Part shown: positions 26,652 to 35,317 of the stretch, piece by piece
How the letters are laid out: the number at the start of each line of letters is the position of its first letter
Numbering within the stretch: position 1 is the first letter of the stretch
Assembly (NCBI RefSeq): GCF_031844705.1
Contig: NZ_CP134609.1
Span: forward strand, 7,564,001-7,628,000
Origin: Streptomyces sp. ITFR-16
Lineage (GTDB): Bacteria > Actinomycetota > Actinomycetes > Streptomycetales > Streptomycetaceae
Reading direction: 5' to 3'
DNA: 64,000 bases
Notes under the pieces: model-generated
Databases searched by the model: none
Told to the model about the DNA's origin: nothing
Seen by the model: the letters and a program-made list of their open reading frames with translations, nothing else
Translations under genes and position numbers: made by a program

Positions 26652-27440
26652 CTACCGGCGGACGCGGCCCACGCCGACGTGGAAACTGTCGGGGGCCTCG
26701 CGGCGCTCAGGGGCGGACGTCTCCCGGTGCCACTGCGGGGCCGTGACCAGGCCGGGGGCGATCAGGTCCAGCCCGTCGAAGAACCGCGCGACCTCCGCGC
26801 GGGTGCGGGGCCGCAGGCTGATGCCGCTCGACCTGTACTGGTCGGTCTTGTCCTCCTCGGCGGTGAGGAAGTCATTGGTGAAGTGGGAGAGCACCAGGCA
26901 GCTGCCGTCGGGCAGCGCGTCGAGGAGCGTACGGGTGATGCCGTACGGGTCGTCCTCGTCGGGCACGAAGTGCATCAGGGCGATCAGCGACAGCGCGACC
27001 GGCCGGTTCAGGTCCAGCACGCTCGCGGCATGCTCGATGATCTTCTGCGGCTCGCGTACGTCGGCCTCGAGGTAGTCGGTGGCGCCCTCGGGCGTGCTGA
27101 CGAGCAGTGCCTCCGCGTGCCGCAGGACGATCGGGTCGTTGTCGGTGTAGACGATCCGGGCCGCCGGGCTGATCTCCTGGACTATCTGATGGAGGTTCGG
27201 CTGGGTCGGGATGCCCGTCCCGATGTCGAGGAACTGGTCGATGCCCGCCCGCGCCGCCCAGCCGACCGCCCGGTGCATGAACGCCCGGTTCTGTGCGACC
27301 CCGTCCTTCGCCAGGGGCGGCATCTGCTCGCCCAGCGCCTGGTCCACGGGGTAGTGGTCCTTGCCGCCCAGCAGATAGTCGTAGACGCGCGCCGGGTGCG
27401 GCCTGCTGGTGTCGATCCGGGGGGCCGGTCCTGGTGTCAT
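26652..27440 (-). CDS. SAM-dependent methyltransferase of the DUF574 family
   Basis: A 262-residue protein of the S-adenosyl-methyltransferase group formerly called DUF574, abundant in Streptomyces. It begins with the diagnostic DTSRPHPARVYDYLLGGKDHYPVDQ. The SAM-binding glycine-rich loop is QFLDIGTGIPTQ, and an acidic YTDNDPIVL strand end likely binds the ribose. Targets are unknown; several such genes lie beside development or secondary-metabolism loci. It is followed by no clear terminator before the convergent synthetase gene. Confidence 0.88.
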   Translation of the reverse strand: MTPGPAPRIDTSRPHPARVYDYLLGGKDHYPVDQALGEQMPPLAKDGVAQNRAFMHRAVGWAARAGIDQFLDIGTGIPTQPNLHQIVQEISPAARIVYTDNDPIVLRHAEALLVSTPEGATDYLEADVREPQKIIEHAASVLDLNRPVALSLIALMHFVPDEDDPYGITRTLLDALPDGSCLVLSHFTNDFLTAEEDKTDQYRSSGISLRPRTRAEVARFFDGLDLIAPGLVTAPQWHRETSAPERREAPDSFHVGVGRVRR

Positions 27441-27589
27441 GGCGGGCTCCAGAGTTCGTCGGCGGCGGGAGAAGACGGAACGGAGCGGTGCGGGCCGGGC
27501 CCATCACCCCTGCTCACGGCCGCCCCGACGTATCCTGCCACAGCAACCGCGCAGGTCCCACGGCCAGTTGCGTGACCCCGGGGCTGCGG

Positions 27590-28885
27590 TCAGTCACGCG
27601 GGCGGTCCCGCTCGTCCACGATCCGGCGGAACTTGCCGACCGACCGCTCCAGCGTCTCGGGATCCACGATCTCCACCCCCACCGACACCCCGATCCCGTC
27701 CTTCACGGCGGCCGCCACCGACGCGGCGGCGGCCGACCGCTGCTCCGGTGTCGCCCCGGCCCTCGCCTCCGCCCGCACCGTCAGCACGTCCAGCCGCCCT
27801 TCGCGCGTCAGCCTCAGCTGGAAGTGCGGCGACACCGCGGGGGTCCGGAGCACGATCTCCTCGATCTGCGTCGGGAAGAGGTTCACCCCGCGCAGGATCA
27901 CCAGGTCGTCGCTCCGGCCCGTCACCTTCTCCATCCGCCGGAAGACACGGGCCGTACCCGGCAGCAGCCGGGTCAGATCCCGGGTCCGGTAACGGATCAC
28001 CGGCATGGCCTCCTTGGTGAGCGAGGTGAACACCAGCTCGCCCTCGGACCCCTCGGGCAGCACCTCGCCGGTGAACGGGTCGACCACCTCGGGATAGAAG
28101 TGGTCCTCCCAGATGTGCAGCCCGTCCTTCGTCTCCACGCACTCCTGGGCCACACCCGGGCCCATCACCTCGGAGAGGCCGTAGATGTCGACCGCGTCGA
28201 TCGCGAACCGCTCCTCGATCTCCCGCCGCATCTCCTGTGTCCACGGCTCGGCGCCGAAGATCCCCACCTTCAGCGAGGTGGTGCGCGGATCGACGCCCTG
28301 CCGCTCGAACTCGTCGAGGATCGTCAGCATGTAGGAGGGCGTCACCATGATGATGTCGGGCCGGAAGTCCTGGATCAGCTGGACCTGCCGGGCCGTCATC
28401 CCGCCCGAGGCCGGCACGACCGTGCAGCCGAGCCGCTCCGCCCCGTAGTGCGCGCCGAGACCGCCGGTGAACAGCCCGTAGCCGTAGGCGATATGGACCT
28501 TCTGCCCGGGCCGGCCGCCGGCGGCCCGGATGGAGCGGGCCACCACGTCCGCCCAGGTGTCCAGGTCCTTCTCCGTGTAGCCGACGACGGTCGGACGGCC
28601 GGTCGTCCCGCTGGAGGCGTGGATCCGGCGCACCTGGTCCTCGGGGACCGCGAACATCCCGAATGGATAGTTGTCGCGCAGATCGGCCTTGGTGGTGAAG
28701 GGGAACCGCGCCAGGTCGGCGAGCGAACGGCAGTCGTCCGGACGCAGCCCCGCCCGGTCGAACGCCGCCCGGTAGTGGCCGACCCGGTCGTACGCGCGGT
28801 GGAGCGTGGCCCGCAGCCGTTCCAGCTGCAGCGCCTCCAGCTCGTCCCGGTCCATCCGTTCCGCCGCGTCCAGCAGAGCCGTCAT
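27590..28885 (-). CDS. paaK: Phenylacetate-CoA ligase
   Basis: A 431-residue ligase that converts phenylacetate to phenylacetyl-CoA, the entry step of aerobic phenylacetate degradation. Typical PaaK features are RLRATLHRAYDRVGHYR near the N-terminus, FPFTTKADLRDNYPFG, the P-loop ASSGTTGRPT and the PaaK-type VRRIHASSGTT context. The C-terminus has FRRMEKVTGRSDDLVILRG and the short terminal domain. The ATG at 28885 is chosen because GGAGAT precedes it. An in-frame upstream ATG at 28930 lies inside a palindromic operator and would add an unconserved extension. No other paa genes are seen here, so the product may enter a paa pathway encoded elsewhere. Confidence 0.88.
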   Translation of the reverse strand: MTALLDAAERMDRDELEALQLERLRATLHRAYDRVGHYRAAFDRAGLRPDDCRSLADLARFPFTTKADLRDNYPFGMFAVPEDQVRRIHASSGTTGRPTVVGYTEKDLDTWADVVARSIRAAGGRPGQKVHIAYGYGLFTGGLGAHYGAERLGCTVVPASGGMTARQVQLIQDFRPDIIMVTPSYMLTILDEFERQGVDPRTTSLKVGIFGAEPWTQEMRREIEERFAIDAVDIYGLSEVMGPGVAQECVETKDGLHIWEDHFYPEVVDPFTGEVLPEGSEGELVFTSLTKEAMPVIRYRTRDLTRLLPGTARVFRRMEKVTGRSDDLVILRGVNLFPTQIEEIVLRTPAVSPHFQLRLTREGRLDVLTVRAEARAGATPEQRSAAAASVAAAVKDGIGVSVGVEIVDPETLERSVGKFRRIVDERDRPRD

Positions 28886-28918
28886 GCGGATCTCCCTCTT
28901 TCCGTGCGCACCGTGCAG

Positions 28919-28938
28919 ACGACCGATCATTCGGTCGT
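28919..28938. promoter_or_regulatory. TetR-type palindrome upstream of paaK
   Basis: ACGACCGATCATTCGGTCGT has perfect 8-bp arms around TCAT and lies 34 bp before the paaK ATG, between the gene and its promoter region. Palindromes built on ACCGA/TCGGT are typical of TetR-family repressors of aromatic and acyl-CoA catabolism. Confidence 0.55.
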
Positions 28939-29068
28939 TTCCTCCTGGAGCAGTAATTCAGGATCTTCCCCCGCCTGGCAAGAGGCCGGACCCATCCGGT
29001 GTGTGCCCCCGGATACGCCCGTACCGAACACGGCTGCATCACCCGGTCGGCCCTGTTTGGATGGGTCC

Positions 29069-30592
29069 ATGCCGACTTTTCATACGTACGACGGAACCGA
29101 GCTCGCCTATCACGTGAAGGGGGAGGGTGCACCGCTGATCTGCCTGCCGGGCGGTGCCATGCGGGCGAGTGCCTATCTCGGGGACCTCGGCGGACTCGTC
29201 GGCCACCGGCAGCTGATCCTCCTCGACCTGCGCGGGACCGGGGAATCCGCCGTGCCGGACGACCTCACCACCTGCCGCTGCGACCGCCTCGTCGACGACG
29301 TCGAGGCGCTGCGCCTCCACCTCGGTGAGGAACGGATCGATCTGCTCGCCCACTCCGCCGCCGGGGACCTGGCCGCGCTCTACGCCGCGCGCCACCCCCG
29401 GGCGCTGCGCAGCCTGATCCTCGTCGCCCCCGGAACCCGGGCCGTCGGCTTCCCCTTCGCCGCGCGCGAGGCCCGGGAGGCCGCCGAGCTGCGCAGCTCG
29501 GAACCCTGGTACGCGGCGGCGCTGCCCGCCCAGGAGGAGATCTGGGCCGTCCGCCTCACGGACGAACTGCGCGCGGCCGCACGGCCGTTCCTGTACGGCC
29601 GCTGGGACGGCGCGGCCCGGGCCCACGCGGCGGACTCGCCGTCGCAGATCAACGCCCTCGCGGCCCGTGAGTACTACGCCGATGGCGCGTTCGACCCGGC
29701 CGCGACGGTCCCCGCGCTGCGTGAGCTGGCCGCCCCGGTGCTGGTCCTGGCCGGTGAGTACGACGGAGTGACCACCCCCGACCGCGCCGCCGAACTCGCC
29801 GCGCTCTTCCCGCACGCGGAGTTCGCCGTGCAGCGCGGCGCCGGGCACTTCCCGTGGCTCGACGACCCGGGGGCGTTCGTCCGCACCGTCGGCGCGTTCC
29901 TGGACCCGGAGGTGCACAGCGTCCAGGCCGGCGGGATCCGGCTCGCCCACCGGGTGTGGGGCGACCCCTCCGCACCGCCCGTCGTCCTCGCCCACGGGCG
30001 GTGCGGCGACAGCACCACCTGGACCACCGTCGCCGAACAACTCGCCGCCGACCACCGGGTGTACGCCTTCGACTTCCGGGGCCACGGTCTCAGCGACTGG
30101 ACCGGCCGCTACTCCTTCGAGCTGTTCCGCGACGACCTGCACGCCTTCCTGGAGGTGCGCAACCTCGCCGGGGCGACGGTGGTCGGCCACTCCATGGGCG
30201 GGGTCGCGGCCTATCTGCTCGCCGAGCGGCAGCCCGGCCTCATCGGGCGCCTCGTCCTGGAGGAGGCGCCGCCGCCCTTTCCGCTCGACCCGCCCCGGGG
30301 TCCCGTCGAACGCCCCGACGAGCCGCTGGACTTCGACTGGCCGGTGGTGCCGTCCATCAACGCCCAGCTCAACGAGCCCGATCCGGCCGGCCGCGAGCGC
30401 CTCGGCGAGATCACCGCGCCCACCCTCGTCGTCGGGGGCGGTCCGAGCAGCCAGATCGCGCAGGAGGACCTCGCCTGGATGGCCCGGGAGATCCCCGGCG
30501 CCCGGCTCGTCACCATCGACGCGGGCCATCTCGTGCACACCGAACGGCCGGAGGAGTTCGTGGCGGCCCTCCGGTCGTTCGGTCTGAGCTGA
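29069..30592 (+). CDS. Tandem alpha/beta-hydrolase fusion protein
   Basis: The 507-residue product contains two complete alpha/beta-hydrolase domains. Domain 1 (about 1-285) has the elbow LLAHSAAGDLA, an acid in AGEYDGVTTP and His in RGAGHFPWLDDP. Domain 2 (about 290-507) has the canonical elbow VVGHSMGGVA, a GGGPSSQIAQED loop and the terminal His in DAGHLVHTERP. Domain 1 departs from strict GxSxG because the first Gly is Ala. The likely reaction is ester, lactone or epoxide hydrolysis; no substrate can be named. The ATG at 29069 begins MPTFHTYDG, a standard start for the fold. Upstream in-frame sequence overlaps paaK on the other strand and is not hydrolase-like. Confidence 0.8.
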   Translation: MPTFHTYDGTELAYHVKGEGAPLICLPGGAMRASAYLGDLGGLVGHRQLILLDLRGTGESAVPDDLTTCRCDRLVDDVEALRLHLGEERIDLLAHSAAGDLAALYAARHPRALRSLILVAPGTRAVGFPFAAREAREAAELRSSEPWYAAALPAQEEIWAVRLTDELRAAARPFLYGRWDGAARAHAADSPSQINALAAREYYADGAFDPAATVPALRELAAPVLVLAGEYDGVTTPDRAAELAALFPHAEFAVQRGAGHFPWLDDPGAFVRTVGAFLDPEVHSVQAGGIRLAHRVWGDPSAPPVVLAHGRCGDSTTWTTVAEQLAADHRVYAFDFRGHGLSDWTGRYSFELFRDDLHAFLEVRNLAGATVVGHSMGGVAAYLLAERQPGLIGRLVLEEAPPPFPLDPPRGPVERPDEPLDFDWPVVPSINAQLNEPDPAGRERLGEITAPTLVVGGGPSSQIAQEDLAWMAREIPGARLVTIDAGHLVHTERPEEFVAALRSFGLS

Positions 30593-30613
30593 TCCCCGTG
30601 CGGTGAAGCGGCG

Positions 30614-32248
30614 TCAGGAGCGGTGCAGCAGCGCCGTCATGACGTCGAGCAGCACCGCGTCGGCGTCCTCGACGCCCGACTCCGAGCGCCAGGCGACGAA
30701 GCCGTCGGGGCGCACGAGCACGGCGCCCTCCCGGTCCGTCCCGTGCGCCTCGGCCCAGTCGGCACCGGCCTCCGGCTCCAGGTCGCCGCCCGGTCCCGTG
30801 CCGATCCCGAACGCGTCGAGCCGCACGCCCAGCCGGTCGCCGACCCGGGCGGCGGCCCGCCGCCACACCGCGTCGGCGGCGTCGGTGAGCAGTACGAAGG
30901 AGCGCTCGTACAGATCCAGGGTGGAGATCCGCTCACCGGCCCTGGTCACCCACAGATGGGGGGCCCGGCTGCCCGGTTCACCCGTCAGCCGCATCCCCTC
31001 CGGCACCACGGGCAGGGCCGGGTCCACGCCCAGCACCGCGCCGTCCACGTAGCGGTAGCCGAGCGCCACGTTCAGCATCCCGCCCCGCTTGCCGCCGCCG
31101 ACGGAGGGCGGCGGGGCGTACCCGGGGTGGCTGTGCTCGCCGGACCGCGCCGAGGCGCGCTCACTCGTCGCCCGGGCCACCGGCAGCCGCTCCGCCCCGT
31201 AGGTGTCCAGCAGTCCGGGGCCCGCCTCGCCGCGCAGTACGGCGGCCAGCTTCCACGCCAGGTTGTGCGCGTCCTGGATCCCCGTGTTGGAGCCGAACGC
31301 CCCGGTGGGTGACATCTCGTGCGCCGAGTCACCGGCGAGGAAGACCCGGCCCCGGGAGTAGCGGTCGGCCACCCGCTCGGCGGCATGCCACGGTGCCTTG
31401 CCGGTGATCTCCACATCGAGGTCCTGCGCACCGACCGCCGTACGGATGTGCGCGGCGCACCGCTCGTCCGTGAAGTCCTCCAGCGTCTCGCCCCGGTCCG
31501 GCTGCCACGGCGCGTGGAACACCCACTCGCGCTCGTTGTCCACCGGCAGCAGCGCGCCCTCCGCCTGCGGATTCGTCAGGTAGCACACGATGAAGCGCCG
31601 GTCGCCCAGCACCTCGGCGAGCCGGCGCGAGCGGAAGGTGATGCTCACGTTGTGGAACAGGTCGCCTGCCCCCGAACGGCCGATGCGCAGCTGCTCGCGG
31701 ACCGGGCTGCGCGGACCGTCGGCGGCGATGAGATAGTCCGCCCGCACGCTGGTGTGCTCGCCCGTCTCCCTGTTCTTCAGCACCGCCGAGACGCCCGAGC
31801 CGTCCGGGTCGAACGACATCAGCTCGGTGGAGAACCGCAGATCGCCGCCCTGCTCCCGGGCCCGGTCCAGCAGCACGGGTTCCAGGTCGTTCTGGCTGCA
31901 CAGGCACCAGCCCGTCGGGCTGAAGCGGGCCAGCGCGCCGCCCGGGTCGATCTCCTTGAACAGCCACTCCTGGTCGTCCCCGGTCAGCGAGCCGGCCTGG
32001 AGGATGCCGTGGTTCTCCGCCAGGACCGAGGCCGCCGCACGGATCCCCGGCTCCACCCCCGCCCGGCGGAACACCTCCATCGTGCGGACGTTGTTGCCCC
32101 GGCCGCGCGGATGCGTCGAGGTCGCGGCGTGCTTCTCGACCAGCAGGTGCTCGACGCCGAGCCGACCGAGGAAAAGGGATGCGGACAGGCCCACCAGGGA
32201 GCCGCCCACGATGAGGACCGGTACGTGCAGGTCGACGTGCTCGTTCAT
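30614..32248 (-). CDS. whiE-ORFVIII: FAD-dependent aromatic polyketide hydroxylase (WhiE ORFVIII-like)
   Basis: A 544-residue class A flavin monooxygenase (FAD_binding_3 group, RdmE/aklavinone-hydroxylase type). The dinucleotide site is near VLIVGGSLVGLSASL (11-25), the second FAD/NADPH DG motif in IAADGPRSPVR, and the GD motif in VFLAGDSAHEMSPTGAFGSN. The C-terminal thioredoxin-like domain (about 400-544) is complete. In Streptomyces spore-pigment clusters this enzyme is transcribed divergently from ORFI-VII and hydroxylates the aromatic pigment, exactly as here. The ATG at 32248 is preceded by GGAG at 6 nt. Confidence 0.88.
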   Translation of the reverse strand: MNEHVDLHVPVLIVGGSLVGLSASLFLGRLGVEHLLVEKHAATSTHPRGRGNNVRTMEVFRRAGVEPGIRAAASVLAENHGILQAGSLTGDDQEWLFKEIDPGGALARFSPTGWCLCSQNDLEPVLLDRAREQGGDLRFSTELMSFDPDGSGVSAVLKNRETGEHTSVRADYLIAADGPRSPVREQLRIGRSGAGDLFHNVSITFRSRRLAEVLGDRRFIVCYLTNPQAEGALLPVDNEREWVFHAPWQPDRGETLEDFTDERCAAHIRTAVGAQDLDVEITGKAPWHAAERVADRYSRGRVFLAGDSAHEMSPTGAFGSNTGIQDAHNLAWKLAAVLRGEAGPGLLDTYGAERLPVARATSERASARSGEHSHPGYAPPPSVGGGKRGGMLNVALGYRYVDGAVLGVDPALPVVPEGMRLTGEPGSRAPHLWVTRAGERISTLDLYERSFVLLTDAADAVWRRAAARVGDRLGVRLDAFGIGTGPGGDLEPEAGADWAEAHGTDREGAVLVRPDGFVAWRSESGVEDADAVLLDVMTALLHRS

Positions 32249-32423
32249 CAGTTGCTCCAGCTCCGACGCCGTACAGATGCAGTGTCCATGCCCGTGTCGG
32301 AGCCTTCCCGGAGCGCTTCGGACGCCCGCTCACCTGAACGGTTCATAAATCTCGCGTCAGGCGGACCAGCGTTTCACGATCGGTCACGGAGACGACGCCC
32401 ACGGCCTCGAAGGAGTTCGCAAG
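32249..32423. promoter_or_regulatory. Divergent whiE promoter region
   Basis: The 175-bp space between the hydroxylase and the PKS operon must hold both promoters. Its centre (32335-32355, with TTCATAAATC) is the AT-richest part. AAGGAG (about 32409-32414) precedes the ORFI ATG by 8-9 nt. In S. coelicolor the two whiE promoters are active in sporulating hyphae and one depends on sigma-F. I could not identify a convincing sigma-F -35/-10 pair here by eye. Confidence 0.5.
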
Positions 32424-33545
32424 ATGACGACCACCCTCTCGGAACGGACCTCGCAGTCCGCCTTCGACGGATCACGGCTGCGGGTCATCCTGCTGCTGGA
32501 CCTGTACGACGGCGCCCAGAAGCAGTTCCTGGAGGCGTACGAGCACATGCGCAACCAGGTGGCCTCCATCCCCGGCCACATCAGCGACCAGCTGTGCCAG
32601 TCCATCGAGAACCCCTCGCAGTGGCTGATCACCAGCGAGTGGGAGAGCGCCCCGCCCTTCCTCGCCTGGGTGAACAGCGAGGAGCACGTCGCCACCGTGC
32701 AGCCCCTGCACAGCTGCGTACGCGACACCCGCTCGCTGCGCTTCAGCGTCCTGCGCGAGACCGGCGCGGCCTTCGAGGAGAGCTTCGAGCCGGTCAAGGG
32801 CGGCCTCCAGGCCGCGCCCCGGCTCGGGGACGGGGTCGTGCGCCACGCGCTGACCTTCACCGTCAAGCCGGGCACCGAGGAGATGGTCGCGAAGATCCTC
32901 GCCGACTACGACTCCCCGCAGGCCCGGGTCGACGAGCACACCCGGCTGCGCCGCACCTCGCTGTTCATGCACGGCAACCGGGTGGTGCGGGCCGTCGAGG
33001 TCGAGGGCGACCTCCTCGCGGCCCTGCGCCACGTCTCCCGGCAGCCCGAGGTGCGGGCCGTCGAGGAAGCGATCAACCCGTACCTGGAGCAGGATCGCGA
33101 CCTGGCCGACCCCGACTCCGCCCGGATGTTCTTCACCCGGGCGGCGCTGCCCACCGTCCACCACGTGACGACGGGCCGCCACAGCGCCGGCGACGTCGAG
33201 CGCCACGCGCTCTTCTACCAGGCCAAGGAGGGCTGCGGGATGGCCCTGGCCCGGCTCCTCGCCGAGCACGACGAGGAGGAGGCCGACGACCAGGCCAGCC
33301 CCATCGGGAGCAGCACCATCTTCCAGCGGGACGACATCGTCGTCCGTCTGCTGGAGGTCGAGGGACCGCTCGAGGCCGAGCCCGCCCGGGCACTCGGCAT
33401 CCAGGGCGCCGGCAAGGCCGCCCGCCTCGCCCGGCTCCTCGACGGCGAGGCGAACGCCGTACCGACGAGCGACGCCGACGCCGCGCGCTTCCTCGCCCGC
33501 TCCCAGATGCAGCCGATCACCGACCGGCGGGCCGCGGAGTCCTGA
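32424..33545 (+). CDS. whiE-ORFI: Spore-pigment biosynthesis protein, SchA/CurD family (WhiE ORFI-like)
   Basis: A 373-residue protein of the SchA/CurD-like family, known only from spore-pigment type II PKS clusters. An N-terminal ABM-like ferredoxin-fold segment (about 18-110, VILLLDLYDG to CVRDTRSLRF) is followed by two further related segments with the same ALTFTVKPGTEEM / HALFYQAKEGCG pattern, suggesting internal repetition of a small alpha-beta fold. The biochemical role is not established; a partner in polyketide oxidation or chaperoning is possible. It is the first gene of the pigment operon, and the strong AAGGAG makes the ATG at 32424 secure. Confidence 0.85.
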   Translation: MTTTLSERTSQSAFDGSRLRVILLLDLYDGAQKQFLEAYEHMRNQVASIPGHISDQLCQSIENPSQWLITSEWESAPPFLAWVNSEEHVATVQPLHSCVRDTRSLRFSVLRETGAAFEESFEPVKGGLQAAPRLGDGVVRHALTFTVKPGTEEMVAKILADYDSPQARVDEHTRLRRTSLFMHGNRVVRAVEVEGDLLAALRHVSRQPEVRAVEEAINPYLEQDRDLADPDSARMFFTRAALPTVHHVTTGRHSAGDVERHALFYQAKEGCGMALARLLAEHDEEEADDQASPIGSSTIFQRDDIVVRLLEVEGPLEAEPARALGIQGAGKAARLARLLDGEANAVPTSDADAARFLARSQMQPITDRRAAES

Positions 33546-33617
33546 GCCGCGCCGCACCCGGGGGGTTCTCGCTCGACCCGTCTTCACAACGCGCCCTGCG
33601 CCAGGAGGAAAGCAGTC

Positions 33618-34052
33618 ATGACCACGCACCGGCCACGCATCGTGGACCTCAGTGAGACCCAGCCCAACCGCAGGCGCGGAGGTGACCTGCGGGCCCTGCT
33701 CACGCCGACCGCGGTGGGCGCCACCAGCGGCTTCATGGGCCTGGCCATCGTCCAGCCCGGCGACCGCATCGGTGAGCACTACCACCCGTACTCCGAGGAG
33801 TTCGTGTACGTCGTCAACGGGCTCCTCGAGGTCGACCTGGACGGGGAGACGCACGCGATGCGCCCCGACCAGGGACTGCTCATCCCCCCGCACGTGAAGC
33901 ACCGCTTCCGCAACGTGGGCGACATCGAGGCCCGTATGGTCTTCCACCTCGGACCGCTCGCCCCCCGCCCGGAACTCGGCCACGTCGACACCGAGGTCAC
34001 CGAGACGGCCGAGCGGGGCGCGCCGCCAGAACGAACCGAGGCCGCTTCATGA
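33618..34052 (+). CDS. whiE-ORFII: Cupin protein of spore-pigment cluster (WhiE ORFII-like)
   Basis: A 144-residue single-domain cupin. The metal-binding motif 1 is GEHYHPYSEEFVYVVNG (His, His, Glu), and motif 2 is PPHVKHRFRNVG with the second His. It is thus a probable metal-dependent oxygenase, isomerase or cyclase acting on the aromatic polyketide; ORFII of whiE is required for normal pigment. An AGGAGG lies just before the ATG. Its stop overlaps the ketosynthase start (ATGA). Confidence 0.88.
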   Translation: MTTHRPRIVDLSETQPNRRRGGDLRALLTPTAVGATSGFMGLAIVQPGDRIGEHYHPYSEEFVYVVNGLLEVDLDGETHAMRPDQGLLIPPHVKHRFRNVGDIEARMVFHLGPLAPRPELGHVDTEVTETAERGAPPERTEAAS

Positions 34053-35317
34053 CCCGGCGCGTGGCGGTCACCGGCGTCGGCGTGGTCGCCCCGGGAGGCA
34101 TCGGTGCGCCGGCCTTCTGGGACCTGCTGTCCAACGGGCGCACCGCGACCCGCGGCATCACCCTCTTCGACCCGGCGGGCTTCCGCTCCCGGATCGCCGC
34201 CGAGTGCGACTTCGACCCCGCCGCGTACGGGATCGACGCGGAAGAGGTCGCCCGCGCGGACCGGTATGTGCAGTTCGCGATGGTGGCCGCCCGCGAGGCG
34301 CTCGCCGACGCGGGCCTGGACACCGAGCGCACCGACCCCTGGCGGATGGGCGTGTCGCTGGGCACCGCCGTCGGCGGGACCACCCGGCTGGAGCACGACT
34401 ACGTCGCCGTCAGCGAGAGCGGCGCCCGCTGGGACGTCGACCACCGCCCGGCCGGGCCTCATCTGGAACGCGCCTTCTCGCCCAGCTCACTGGCCTCGGC
34501 CGTGGCCGAGCAGGTCGGCGCGCACGGACCGGTGCAGACCGTCTCCACGGGCTGCACCTCCGGCCTCGACGCGATCGGCTACGCCTTCCACTCCATCGAG
34601 GAGGGCCGGGTCGACGTCTGCATCGCCGGCGCGTCGGACTCGCCGATCACCCCGATCACCGTGGCCTGCTTCGACGCCATCAAGGCGACCTCCGCCAACA
34701 ACGAGGACCCGGAGCACGCCTCCCGCCCCTTCGACTCCCGCCGCGACGGCTTCGTGATGGGCGAGGGCGGGGCCGTACTCGTCCTGGAGGAGCTGGAGCA
34801 CGCCCGGGCCCGCGGCGCCACCGTGTACTGCGAGATCGCGGGGTACGCCACCTTCGGCAACGCTTACCACATGACCGGGCTGACCCCGGAGGGCCTGGAG
34901 ATGGCCGAGGCCATCAACCGGGCGCTCGGCCACGCGGGCATCGCCGCGTCGGACATCGACTACGTCAACGCGCACGGCTCGGGCACCAAGCAGAACGACC
35001 GGCACGAGACCGCCGCCGTCAAGCGGGCGCTCGGCGCGCACGCCCACGACGTACCGATGAGCTCCATCAAGTCGATGGTGGGGCACTCGCTGGGCGCGAT
35101 CGGCGCGATAGAGATCGCGGCCTGCGTCCTGGCGCTGGTCAACCAGACGGTGCCGCCGACGGCGAACTACGAGTCCCCGGACCCGGAGTGCGACCTCGAC
35201 TACGTACCGCGCACCGCCCGCCCGCTGAAGCTGCGCAGCGTCCTGTCGGTCGGCAGCGGCTTCGGCGGCTTCCAGTCCGCGGTGGCCCTGACCCGAACAG
35301 GTGGGAGGACACCATGA
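34049..35317 (+). CDS. whiE-ORFIII: Type II PKS ketosynthase alpha subunit (WhiE ORFIII-like)
   Basis: This 422-residue KS-alpha performs decarboxylative condensation of malonyl-ACP units. The active-site Cys169 is in VSTGCTSGLDA, and the catalytic histidines are His309 (NAHGSGTKQND) and His346 (SMVGHSLGAIG). A complete thiolase fold is evident. It overlaps the cupin gene and the KS-beta gene by ATGA at each side, so the three are translationally coupled in the standard minimal-PKS order. The cluster composition marks it as spore-pigment rather than antibiotic PKS. Confidence 0.94.
   Translation: MTRRVAVTGVGVVAPGGIGAPAFWDLLSNGRTATRGITLFDPAGFRSRIAAECDFDPAAYGIDAEEVARADRYVQFAMVAAREALADAGLDTERTDPWRMGVSLGTAVGGTTRLEHDYVAVSESGARWDVDHRPAGPHLERAFSPSSLASAVAEQVGAHGPVQTVSTGCTSGLDAIGYAFHSIEEGRVDVCIAGASDSPITPITVACFDAIKATSANNEDPEHASRPFDSRRDGFVMGEGGAVLVLEELEHARARGATVYCEIAGYATFGNAYHMTGLTPEGLEMAEAINRALGHAGIAASDIDYVNAHGSGTKQNDRHETAAVKRALGAHAHDVPMSSIKSMVGHSLGAIGAIEIAACVLALVNQTVPPTANYESPDPECDLDYVPRTARPLKLRSVLSVGSGFGGFQSAVALTRTGGRTP

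Noticed and set aside
27293..29068. A plus-strand frame that could extend the tandem hydrolase to over 1000 residues
   Set aside because: The upstream ~590 codons are antisense to paaK and lack hydrolase or any other domain; the ATG at 29069 begins a normal hydrolase N-terminus.
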